The position numbers and the translations under genes were made by a program. From an uncultured Lachnospiraceae bacterium (GTDB lineage Bacteria; Bacillota; Clostridia; Lachnospirales; Lachnospiraceae): a stretch of 64,000 bases of DNA. Below, piece by piece: positions 26,294 to 34,222 of this stretch (within the stretch, counting starts at the first letter, position 1; each line of letters begins with the position of its first letter). The notes below the pieces were generated by a model. It was not told the origin of the DNA and made no database searches. It was given only the letters and a program-made list of their open reading frames with translations. The stretch covers positions 62,001 to 126,000 of the forward strand of contig CANSTU010000001.1 in assembly GCA_947650005.1 (NCBI GenBank), given 5' to 3'.

Positions 26294-27814
26294 TCAGCGA
26301 ATTCCCTTTTTCAGATGGCTGTATAAATATCTGCATTCGCTTCCCCTGCCGAATGCCAGCAGGAAAATTCCGTTATATATTACAGTGATCAAAACCGCGG
26401 TCAGAATCATCCGCCACAGCGTAATATCTATCAATATAGCATTCCCCAGGAAACGGCAAATAATCAATGCCACCACAGAAACGCCGGTATAGCGGATCGT
26501 ATCATAAAAATAGTTCCCAGCCCCTCGATCAAAGCAGGCACGGTATATGATGACCGGACGAACAACATTGGCGATCAAACCGGAAACAATCGTCCCGATA
26601 TAAATCCCCAACAGCCCGATGCGCTGCACCAAAACCACGGAAACCACCAGGTTCACCGCGCCCTGGATCAGAGGCAGCCATTTATCCTGCTCAAACACGC
26701 CTGCCGCGGTTTTATAATTGGAAAGAACCACTCTCTCCCCTTTAAAATAATAATCGACGAGAATCGCCCCGATCACGTATCCGGGCAAGGCAAACCGTTC
26801 TCCATAGACCCAGGAAACCAGGGGCGTAAGCAGAATGAAAAAAGCCACCGCCGAAAACCCATAGATCCAGGAAGCGACGAACCTGTATGCCAGGAACGTT
26901 TCGTATTGCTTCTCCTTTTTTTCCGTTGCAATCAGATTCCCCAGGCTCGATATCACGGAATTGAAAATTACATTTACAAAGTTCGCAATCAGATTGATGA
27001 ACTTGTTATAATTTTCCACAAAGCCTGACATGGCCACGTTGATAAAACCCGAGATCAGGATGGAATCCGTCTGAAGCCTGGCAGCATCCCCCACCTTGTG
27101 ACAGACCAGGGCGCTTGTCTTCCTCCTGATATCAGCGGCCTCCTCGACGGTCAGTTTCCGCGTTTCTTTCTCCTTCAGATAGGGATACTTATGGTTTAAA
27201 TAGATATTTGCAAAAATTTTCTGTAACAGTTCCACCGCCGAAGCTGTCAGCAGATATAGATAGAAATTCCCTCCGCCCAAAAGCAGAGCGATCTGCAGCG
27301 TCACAGTGACTATTTTCGTAATCGTCAGAATATTTGACTGGATATAGTTCTTCTGCTCCGCGTTGGGCAGGCTGTATTTATATGCCACAAAGTAGGAACT
27401 CACCGTATTGAACAGGAAAATCAGATAAAAAAGGATCAGATCCCGTTCTCCTTCGATTCCCACCGGATCCTTGATCATATATTTCAAAAAAGGCACCAGG
27501 AGGAGCCCCACGCCGGCAACCACCAGCGCGATGACCCGGTAAGCCTTCCTATAGAACAACATGTAGGCCTTGACCGTCTCTTGATCTCCCTTTGCCACGG
27601 GAGCATACAGGCTGAAATTGATTGCTGTCCCCAGCCCCAATTCCGCCATAGATAACACTGAGAGGATACTGTTGTAGGTACTGTTCACCCCCAACAGGGT
27701 TTCCCCCAGCCGCATAATGAAAATCTTCTGTAATACGATTCCCAGAACCCCGGTTACCGCATTGCCCAGATACCCGAAGAAAATGTTCCGGGCCGCATAT
27801 CTGACTCGTCCCAT
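26294..27814 (-). CDS. wzx: Wzx-type polysaccharide repeat-unit flippase (MATE/MOP superfamily)
   Basis: 506 residues from MGRVRYAARNIFF, which has GGAAGG 7 nt upstream; the ten extra track codons are rejected. Twelve or more hydrophobic segments, with the family N-terminus (NIFFGYLGNAVTGVLGIVLQKIFIMRLGETLLGVNSTYNSIL) and AELGLGTAINFSLYAPVAKGD. It should flip the undecaprenyl-PP-linked repeat unit across the membrane. It is the first gene of the 27.8-to-4.2 kb operon, behind a good promoter. It is the only Wzx in the window, whereas PglK-like ABC exporters occur twice. Confidence 0.88.
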   Translation of the reverse strand: MGRVRYAARNIFFGYLGNAVTGVLGIVLQKIFIMRLGETLLGVNSTYNSILSVLSMAELGLGTAINFSLYAPVAKGDQETVKAYMLFYRKAYRVIALVVAGVGLLLVPFLKYMIKDPVGIEGERDLILFYLIFLFNTVSSYFVAYKYSLPNAEQKNYIQSNILTITKIVTVTLQIALLLGGGNFYLYLLTASAVELLQKIFANIYLNHKYPYLKEKETRKLTVEEAADIRRKTSALVCHKVGDAARLQTDSILISGFINVAMSGFVENYNKFINLIANFVNVIFNSVISSLGNLIATEKKEKQYETFLAYRFVASWIYGFSAVAFFILLTPLVSWVYGERFALPGYVIGAILVDYYFKGERVVLSNYKTAAGVFEQDKWLPLIQGAVNLVVSVVLVQRIGLLGIYIGTIVSGLIANVVRPVIIYRACFDRGAGNYFYDTIRYTGVSVVALIICRFLGNAILIDITLWRMILTAVLITVIYNGIFLLAFGRGSECRYLYSHLKKGIR

Positions 27815-27920
27815 AAATGGCCCTTCCCAAAATAAAAAAGACATAAAATGGATATATTACATTGAAAGCCCTGGACGGGCAAAGAACGTTCCACCCAAAA
27901 TTTCCCTGCATGACTCAATT

Positions 27921-27949
27921 ATCTTACCATAAAGAGTTACTTTCTTCAA
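27921..27949 (-). promoter_or_regulatory. Predicted sigma-A promoter of the first polysaccharide operon
   Basis: Minus-strand -35 TTGAAG, 17-nt spacer, -10 TAAGAT, about 105 nt upstream of wzx. I see no other equally good promoter between here and the operon end near 4.2 kb. Confidence 0.6.
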
Positions 27950-28076
27950 CCGACTTGCGGAAAGGAGACAAGGAAATTGCCATAAGCCATCCCTTCTTGA
28001 ATAATTATGGAAAACCAGGATCCCTGCGTGCGCGGTAGCAACCCATGGAACAAACATTAATATTTTATGAATTCAC

Positions 28077-28105
28077 TTGTTCCCAATTCCCAATTGCTAT
28101 ATACT
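28077..28105 (+). promoter_or_regulatory. Predicted sigma-A promoter of the SGNH-DUF6056 pair
   Basis: -35 TTGTTC, 17-nt spacer, -10 TATACT. The lipoprotein start is about 300 nt away, leaving a long untranslated leader that contains three hairpin modules. Confidence 0.55.
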
Positions 28106-28212
28106 TAATATAGTGTCCTTTTATGTTTTTGCCTCAAACGCGGATCGAATCAGCCCAGGATGGAAATAGCTGGAAGCTTCCTTAAATGCTTCATGTGAAA
28201 TCTTTGATTTCC

Positions 28213-28410
28213 CAGGAAACGAGGAGTTTCCTGAGCCTGATTTGTTTGCCTGCTAAAGCGGGCAGACGGAGGTTAACGTGAATGTCTGGATTTCCAAACA
28301 CGATTCGAATTCCTGTTAAAGCAGGCAGATTGGAGTCAGATTGAAAAATGTCTTTTCAGCCATTTTTCAACCATGAATTTATGCCTGCTGAAACAGGCAT
28401 GGAGGTTATT
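28213..28410 (+). promoter_or_regulatory. Tandem array of three family E leader modules
   Basis: Copy 1: CAGGAAAC/GTTTCCTG hairpin, linker TGATTTGTTT, hairpin GCCTGC-TAAA-GCGGGC, then ACGGAGGTTAAC and GTG (28278), opening a 13-codon ORF. Copy 2: GGATTTC/GAATTCC imperfect hairpin, CCTG-TTAAAG-CAGG, then GATTGGAG. Copy 3: GATTGAAAAATG/CATTTTTCAACC hairpin, linker AATTTA, TGCCTGC-TGAAA-CAGGCA, then GGAGGTTATT and ATG (28411). Only copy 3 leads into a recognisable gene. Confidence 0.75.
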
Positions 28411-29496
28411 ATGAAAAAAAGAAAACTATGTACAATCCTATTAGCCATCTCCCTTCTATTCGGCCTATGTCTGAACGGCTGCTCCTCTCCAGAAAACGCC
28501 TCCGGGGATTCCGAGAAATCCGCCGCTGAGTATGAGGCGCAGATCCAGGAACTCCAGGCGCAGATCCGTTCTCTGGAAGAGCAATTGGCCCGCTATGAGC
28601 CCGTCTCCACCGAGCCTCCTGCGCAGGAATCCGAGATCGCCCAAGCGCCCTCTGAATCCGAATCCCCTGCCCAAACTCAGGAACAGGCCGAATCTCCTGA
28701 GGAGACGCAGGCCCAGGAGGGTGAAACGTCGACAGAAGACCATCGGAAGCAAATCGTGGTATTCGGAGACAGTATCTGGGACAGCTCCCGGGATGAATCC
28801 GGCATCGCCTATCTCGTTTCCCAGTATATGGACGCGGACGTGTATAACTGCGCCATAGGCGGCACGCGAGCAACCATGAAGCCCGGCGCTCCCACAGAGG
28901 ATTTCAAAAATTGGGATTCCACTTCCCTTTCCGGCATGGTCCATGCAGCCATCGGAGATGTAGATCCAGAACAGTTTTTGGAAGGATATGTGGCCGGCGG
29001 CGTATTCATGAATGTGGATTTCTCCAAAACCGATTACTTTATCATCTCCTATGGACTGAACGACTATTTCGCGGGAGCCGTCCTCAATGCGGACAATTCC
29101 AACAGATGGGATACCCATGGCTACGGCGGAGCGCTCCGGATGGCCATCGATCGGCTGCGCAGGAACTTCCCTAATGCCCAGATCCTGCTGATTTCTCCCA
29201 CTTACTGCCAGTTTTGGAAAGATGGGGTGATGTATACGGACAGCAACATGAAGGATTTTGGCGGGGGAACCCTCACCAACTATGTCAATGTCTGCCAGAA
29301 CGTAGCTGAAACCGAGCAGACTCTGTATATAGACGCCTATACCGTTATGGGGATCAATACCTATACTGCGCAGGACTATTTGGAAGACGGAATCCACCTT
29401 ACCGCAGCAGGACGGGAATTGTACGCCAAGGCCGTCTCAAGTTGTTTGAAGTATGGAATGCCGGGAAAAGTTTCCGGCAATTCCATCTACTATTAA
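28411..29496 (+). CDS. SGNH/GDSL-family lipoprotein esterase
   Basis: 361 residues from MKKRKLCTILL, with GGAGG 5 nt upstream. The track start 21 codons earlier translates the leader module. It has a lipoprotein signal with lipobox LNGC (Cys near 24). A coiled-coil segment (EYEAQIQELQAQIRSLEEQLARYE) and a Pro/Glu/Gln-rich linker precede the catalytic domain. SGNH blocks are IVVFGDSIWDSS (Ser), AIGGTRATM (Gly), ISYGLNDYFAG (Asn) and DGIHLTAAG (Asp-His). It is probably an outward-facing deacetylase or esterase held off the membrane by the coiled coil, perhaps trimming acetyl groups from surface glycan. It runs opposite to nearly all neighbours. Confidence 0.82.
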   Translation: MKKRKLCTILLAISLLFGLCLNGCSSPENASGDSEKSAAEYEAQIQELQAQIRSLEEQLARYEPVSTEPPAQESEIAQAPSESESPAQTQEQAESPEETQAQEGETSTEDHRKQIVVFGDSIWDSSRDESGIAYLVSQYMDADVYNCAIGGTRATMKPGAPTEDFKNWDSTSLSGMVHAAIGDVDPEQFLEGYVAGGVFMNVDFSKTDYFIISYGLNDYFAGAVLNADNSNRWDTHGYGGALRMAIDRLRRNFPNAQILLISPTYCQFWKDGVMYTDSNMKDFGGGTLTNYVNVCQNVAETEQTLYIDAYTVMGINTYTAQDYLEDGIHLTAAGRELYAKAVSSCLKYGMPGKVSGNSIYY

Positions 29497-29576
29497 ATGC
29501 AGCGAACCGTCTCAAATCGGACAAAACCGAAATCTTTCCTACATAAAAAGAACCACAGGGGGAACGTACCGTTCAT

Positions 29577-31073
29577 ATGAAAAAAAGGAATGCAGGTGCC
29601 AAAATATCCATATTTTTAACCATTCTGTTTCTGGCAGGCCTGATCCCAGTTCTGCTCCTCGGCAGATATAATTACCCCTGCGCGGATGATTTCGGTTTCA
29701 GCGCCTACAGCCATATTGCATGGATGGAAACCCGATCCGTATACCAGGTTCTAAAAGGGGCCTGGCAAACGGTGGTGGAACGTTGGATCGGATGGCAAGG
29801 CACTTTCTCCAGCATTTTCGTCATGGCGCTGCAGCCTGCGATATGGGGCGAGGGCGCATACTGCTTGGTTCCATGGATTATGATTGGAGCCATGTCATCG
29901 TCCACGCTTTTCCTGCTTTTTGTACTTTTTATCCGTATTCTCCGCGCTCCGAAATCCGTTTTCGTCAGCGTTTCCATGATCTATCTGATCTTTGCCCTGC
30001 AATGCATGATCGACAAGACCCAGGGATTTTTCTGGTTTAACGGAGCCGCCCATTATATGATTCCCCATAGCATAGCTCTTTTTCTCATGGGCGTGCTGCT
30101 TCTCCTGGTAACGCAAGAGCGTAAGAGACCATTTCATCTGGCTCTCTCCTGTCTTCTGGCCATTTTCACGGGAGGGAGCAACTATATCACCGCGCTTCTC
30201 GCCGCAGTCCTCTTTGCCGGCTCCCTCATCCTGCTCCTGTTATGCCGTAAAAAAAAGGAAAGCGCTCTTCTTGCCCTTCCCTTTTTCTTCTTTTTGACCG
30301 CCTTTGCCCTGAATGTGCTGGCTCCTGGAAATGCTGTCAGGCAGGAAACCATGGAATACCGCCCCGGCATTGTAAAATCGATACTCCTCTCCTTCTACTA
30401 CTGTGTGGAATATGTCTCCGAGACCTGGTTTGACTGGACTTACCTGCTCTTCGTCCTGGCCCTCCTTCCCTTTCTCTGGGAAGCGGTAAAGGCGGTTGGC
30501 CCGCGTTTTTCTTATCCCTGTCCCCTGCTCGTTTTTGGCGGCTCCTATTGCCTTCTGTCCGCCATGTTTACTCCTAGCCTTTTTGCTACGGGAATCGCAG
30601 GCGGCGGAAGGATATTCAATATAATTTTTCTGGACTTCCTGCTGTTAGTCATTGCCAATCTCTTTTATATGATGGGATGGCTGTATCGACACGGCCATCT
30701 GTCCGATAAGCTCCCTGGAAGCTGCCTGGAGCGGAGGAACACGCAAATTTACTTAGGCTGCGTCCTTCTGCTTGCAGGCTTCATCGGCGTTCTGTATACT
30801 GCGGTAAATCCCGACTATTTCACCTCAGCCTCAGCCTACCATTCCCTTCTCACCGGGGAAGCTGCCGCCTATGGAAAAGAAGGGGAGGATCGGACACAAG
30901 CCCTCCGCATGGCAGACGGGGATAGCATAAGCCTGGAACGCTTTGCCACGCATCCTTATCTCCTGTTTTTCAGCGATATTGAGGAAAGCCCAGATGACTG
31001 GAAGAATAAGTCCATGGCCAGATACTACCAAAAGCAGCGTATTTCAGGCATTACGCCGGGCGCCATGGAATAG
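29577..31073 (+). CDS. DUF6056-family multi-spanning membrane protein (copy 1)
   Basis: 498 residues with about ten transmembrane segments. The N-terminal loop (NYPCADDFGFSAYSHIAWMETRSVYQVLKGAWQTV) followed by WQGTFSSIFVMALQP matches the minus-strand paralogue at 32647 (ASGDDYGYGAWTHAAWLDTRS, WQGTWSSVFLFTLQP). The conserved acidic DD in the first external loop and FFWFNGAAHYMIP suggest a GT-C-like fold, so a lipid-sugar-dependent glycosyltransferase is possible but unproven. It is cotranscribed with the SGNH lipoprotein, and its stop codon lies inside a terminator hairpin. Confidence 0.75.
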   Translation: MKKRNAGAKISIFLTILFLAGLIPVLLLGRYNYPCADDFGFSAYSHIAWMETRSVYQVLKGAWQTVVERWIGWQGTFSSIFVMALQPAIWGEGAYCLVPWIMIGAMSSSTLFLLFVLFIRILRAPKSVFVSVSMIYLIFALQCMIDKTQGFFWFNGAAHYMIPHSIALFLMGVLLLLVTQERKRPFHLALSCLLAIFTGGSNYITALLAAVLFAGSLILLLLCRKKKESALLALPFFFFLTAFALNVLAPGNAVRQETMEYRPGIVKSILLSFYYCVEYVSETWFDWTYLLFVLALLPFLWEAVKAVGPRFSYPCPLLVFGGSYCLLSAMFTPSLFATGIAGGGRIFNIIFLDFLLLVIANLFYMMGWLYRHGHLSDKLPGSCLERRNTQIYLGCVLLLAGFIGVLYTAVNPDYFTSASAYHSLLTGEAAAYGKEGEDRTQALRMADGDSISLERFATHPYLLFFSDIEESPDDWKNKSMARYYQKQRISGITPGAME

Positions 31074-31090
31074 GGCCCTATTCCTTTTTC
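31067..31090 (+). terminator. Terminator overlapping the DUF6056 stop codon
   Basis: A perfect 18-bp palindrome GGAATAGGGCCCTATTCC contains the TAG stop and is followed directly by TTTTTC. Confidence 0.65.
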
Positions 31091-31137
31091 GCGCCTTTCC
31101 CAGCCTTTCTATCCGAATTTTCCCTAATGTAAGATCA

Positions 31138-31410
31138 CTGAAATTGCATCCGCTCATGCCCGGCAGGATTTCGCCCGAAGAGGAACGGCCAGGAGGGTGC
31201 ATGGCGGCCGCACCATGTTTTTGCGTGCATATTGCGCCATGCAGATGAGACCTGCTTCCCAGGAGAGCCTTTGCTCGACTGGGAAGCGTCCAGGGCTCAT
31301 TGGAATGTCCGGCGCAACGGCACGCCAAAACATGGTACGGTCGCCATGCACCCTCCTGGCCGTTCCTCTTCGGGCGAAATCCTGCCGGGCATGAGCGGAT
31401 GCGGTTTCAA
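31138..31410. repeat. Roughly 270-bp near-perfect palindrome between convergent genes
   Basis: The left arm (31146 onward: GCATCCGCTCATGCCCGGCA) is repeated inverted at the right arm ending near 31402, with few mismatches over the outer ~80 bp. Pairing resumes inward (TTGCGCC/GGCGCAA, CTTCCCAG/CTGGGAAG, AGC/GCT) to a small loop near 31272. It occupies nearly the whole gap between the plus-strand DUF6056 and the minus-strand acyltransferase. The two 65-codon ORFs predicted in it (31154-31351 minus, 31197-31394 plus) encode almost the same peptide because of the symmetry and are not genes. It could be a MITE, a bidirectional terminator or a structured RNA. Confidence 0.85.
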
Positions 31411-31439
31411 TGCTCTTGCATTGATTTCATCTCCTATGG

Positions 31440-32519
31440 TTATTGCAGGAACAGAAATCTTTTTATTTTTTCCCACCCCACACGCCTTCCTCTCGTTGCG
31501 ATCGTTTCACCCACCTTACTGATTTTCCTTGTCAATCTGTCTTCCACGCTCCCCAGCAGGAATTTTCTCACGGCCTCAATCACGATGCATATGCCAAATG
31601 TCAGAAGCACATCCGCTGTAATCCACACGGGCATCCAGTTCGACATTATCATATCATGATCAAACTTCATCACATATCCGTGTACCAGCTCCATCACAAA
31701 GGTATTCATGATGAAAACGGCGAATACCTTTTCTGCCACACAGTTTATGAATTTTGACCGGAAGCGGAACCCTTTAAACAGGTAAAGGAGCAAGACGGAA
31801 ATCAGAATATTGGTAATGCTGTTATCCTTGGTCAGCCTGAGCGTAATCCCAGCTATATGAATCGTGAAAACATGGGATAAGTAATTGACGCCCGCAAGAA
31901 TCAGCAGGAGCAGTATCCCATTTTTCCTCTTCAGCTCGTAATCCCCATACATCCGAATCCACCTGCCAGCCAGATACAGCATGGTCATATTGACCAGGCC
32001 TTTTCCCAAATCCATGGTAATTTCAAAATACAGGAAGGTTGGAAAAATGCTGAATAAAACCAGCATTACCCCAACGAGCCATGTAAAGAGGTCCTTTCCC
32101 ACCTTTTCCACCGCCCTGTTCCAAAAAGGGCTCATCAGCATCAGGCAGACATAGCAGCTGTAAAACCAGTACTTTCTGGATGCCGCGGGAATACAGGACT
32201 TTACCAGCAGTTCAAAAACGCTGTCGGTCATCGACTCCGGGAAGAATGCTGCCCCCAGCATCGTCATGCACAGAGAATAAAAAATAACCATCAGTTCCAT
32301 ACGGATCAGCTTCTTCCACTGAAAACTAATTCCATAATATCCAGAAATCAAAATGAAGCAGCTAACTCCCGTATTACAGACAGCGTTAGCCAACCTCGTC
32401 GTATTTTTGCCCAACTCTGTATACCCCATCCCGGATATCAAGCCAAAGGCATGTATGTAGAGAACCATAAGAATGGCTATGATTCGCAGCGCCTCCATAT
32501 TGGAATCCCGATTTTTCAT
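31440..32519 (-). CDS. Acyltransferase 3 family membrane O-acyltransferase (copy 2)
   Basis: 359 residues from MKNRDSNMEALRII, directly after a family A module; the 12 extra track codons translate that module. About ten transmembrane helices, with the family start RIIAILMVLYIHAFG (His in helix 1) and NTGVSCFILISGYYGI. It likely acetylates sugar hydroxyls of the glycan at the membrane. It is the last gene of the second operon, and transcription then meets the long palindrome. Confidence 0.85.
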   Translation of the reverse strand: MKNRDSNMEALRIIAILMVLYIHAFGLISGMGYTELGKNTTRLANAVCNTGVSCFILISGYYGISFQWKKLIRMELMVIFYSLCMTMLGAAFFPESMTDSVFELLVKSCIPAASRKYWFYSCYVCLMLMSPFWNRAVEKVGKDLFTWLVGVMLVLFSIFPTFLYFEITMDLGKGLVNMTMLYLAGRWIRMYGDYELKRKNGILLLLILAGVNYLSHVFTIHIAGITLRLTKDNSITNILISVLLLYLFKGFRFRSKFINCVAEKVFAVFIMNTFVMELVHGYVMKFDHDMIMSNWMPVWITADVLLTFGICIVIEAVRKFLLGSVEDRLTRKISKVGETIATRGRRVGWEKIKRFLFLQ

Positions 32520-32640
32520 TACTGCTCCCATCTGCGCGCCTTGGTACGCATACAAATCAGGGAAGTTGAAAGCGTTCCTCTTTCAGCCTTGCTTCCCTCT
32601 TACGTACAGAGCGCGTTCTTCAACCAAAGAGAGTGGAACT
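32520..32640 (-). promoter_or_regulatory. Family A leader module before the acyltransferase
   Basis: Minus strand: a long imperfect GTTGAA...TTTCAAC hairpin, linker CCCTGATTTGTA, hairpin TGCGTACC/GGCGCGCA (one mismatch), then GATGGGAGCAGTA and ATG. Confidence 0.65.
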
Positions 32641-32646
32641 AAATTT

Positions 32647-34146
32647 TCAATTTTTTCTTTCCACTCCTATAATTTTATCCTTCCGATAGAATTCGCAGGC
32701 CACTTGATTCGTCCAGGCATTCGGATCCGGCAAAACCTCCATATGCATAAGAGGCCCCTGTTCCTGGTTGATCTGCGGAAGAATCACCTCCTTGCGCGTA
32801 TCGTCCGATAAAAGCAGAAATCTTTCTTCCATCTGTGCCTTATAGTCCTCAGCCTGCCCACTCATTACATATTCTATACACTGGATCATGGTAGAATCCC
32901 TTACATAGCTTCTGCAGACTATCACAAGAATCCCGCATAAAAGGACGATCGGAAAGGCCCCCTTCCATCGAAAGCCTTCCTGATCCATCCAGAAGGGCTG
33001 CTTGTTCCCTGCATATTTTCTCTTCATCCGCATATACAGCCAGCCCAGATCATAGATGATTATAGCTGCGGATAACAGTAAAAAAACCTGGAAAATTGTA
33101 TTGGGCACGCCCCCTGACACCTCCGTGCCCGCATAGATACCAGGCGAAAACATAGCGCACCAGGTGCCAAACAGAAGGAACGTGAAAACAGCAGGATTCC
33201 GAAACTCAAAGTCTGTTTCTTCCCGCAGCAGCGCCTCCCACACCACCACTGCAATAAACAGCAGGATAATGTAAATCACAGGTCTTTCCCTCCAATACTC
33301 TCCAACCGTTCTTCCCCCCAGCCTGAAGGATTCCAGTACCGTATCCAACGCCTTTCCCACGGAAAAGGCCAGTTCGTCTCCCCCGCGCACCCGATTGCCC
33401 GGCGCCGCCATACTAATAGCCAGCCCAATCCCTTCAACTGCCAGCGGAATCAGTAAAAGCAAAGAACGCCGACGTCTTCCAGCGTAGCACAGCAACAAAA
33501 GAACCAGGATAATCGGCGCCAGCAACGCGGACAAATAACTGGCTCCTCCTAAAAAGAACATACATACCAGGGAAATCATCCAATATCGAAACCGATAAGT
33601 GTCAATATATCGATAGAAACAGTAAATTGCAAGCAATGCCATAAAAAACGGAACAATATAATGGGCCGTTCCATTATACCAAAAAAGCGCAGACTTTGTC
33701 CTGGGAATAAACTGCAGCATACCGAACAAGAGGCAGCAATCCACCGTCGCAAAAACACTTTTGGAAAATCCCACCTTCTCCACCATGAAATAATAGACCA
33801 GAAGAGACACGCCTGCTATTGTCAGCCCACTCATGAGAAATGGAACGATCCAATACGCATCCTGGGAAAATACTTCCGGCTGTAACGTAAACAGGAAAAC
33901 GGAAGACCATGTTCCCTGCCAGCCATAATAGTATTTCCGAACGGTTCGCCCAGCCGCCTTCAATACCTCCCAAAGCGAACGGGTATCCAGCCATGCGGCA
34001 TGTGTCCACGCACCATACCCGTAATCGTCACCCGAGGCATGCACATACTTGCACATGTACAGCAGCGGAAGCATACTCAATAAAAACACGGCCACAGAAC
34101 ATATGGCAACCTGCCTTTTCCCCAGCTTCATTATCCATTTCTTCAT
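32647..34146 (-). CDS. DUF6056-family multi-spanning membrane protein (copy 2)
   Basis: 499 residues from MKKWIMKLGKRQ, with GGGGAG 6 nt upstream; the 22 extra track codons are rejected. About ten transmembrane segments. Shared with copy 1: the acidic external loop ASGDDYGYGAWTHAAWLDTRS, WQGTWSSVF, and ALFWYNGTAHYIVPF. The C-terminal external tail (MEERFLLLSDDTRKEVILPQ) is soluble. Function is unknown; the position among glycosyltransferases and the loop acids suggest a GT-C-like enzyme. The two copies point toward each other across the palindrome. Confidence 0.75.
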   Translation of the reverse strand: MKKWIMKLGKRQVAICSVAVFLLSMLPLLYMCKYVHASGDDYGYGAWTHAAWLDTRSLWEVLKAAGRTVRKYYYGWQGTWSSVFLFTLQPEVFSQDAYWIVPFLMSGLTIAGVSLLVYYFMVEKVGFSKSVFATVDCCLLFGMLQFIPRTKSALFWYNGTAHYIVPFFMALLAIYCFYRYIDTYRFRYWMISLVCMFFLGGASYLSALLAPIILVLLLLCYAGRRRRSLLLLIPLAVEGIGLAISMAAPGNRVRGGDELAFSVGKALDTVLESFRLGGRTVGEYWRERPVIYIILLFIAVVVWEALLREETDFEFRNPAVFTFLLFGTWCAMFSPGIYAGTEVSGGVPNTIFQVFLLLSAAIIIYDLGWLYMRMKRKYAGNKQPFWMDQEGFRWKGAFPIVLLCGILVIVCRSYVRDSTMIQCIEYVMSGQAEDYKAQMEERFLLLSDDTRKEVILPQINQEQGPLMHMEVLPDPNAWTNQVACEFYRKDKIIGVERKN

Positions 34147-34222
34147 CCAAATCTCCCCACTTCGCTCTCGACGATCGTGCAATTCCACCTCCGGCTCTTC
34201 CCTGTGGAACACATAACCGGAT

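Noticed and set aside
28348-28410. N-terminal extension MSFQPFFNHEF of the SGNH lipoprotein
   Set aside because: It translates the third leader module and would bury the lipoprotein signal; the GGAGG site favours the ATG at 28411.
28213-28410. Invertible promoter (phase switch) flanked by inverted repeats
   Set aside because: The repeats are direct tandem modules oriented the same way, and no site-specific recombinase is nearby.
31154-31394. Two overlapping 65-codon ORFs on opposite strands ending in the same peptide
   Set aside because: They are mirror images produced by the long palindrome and have no start signals.
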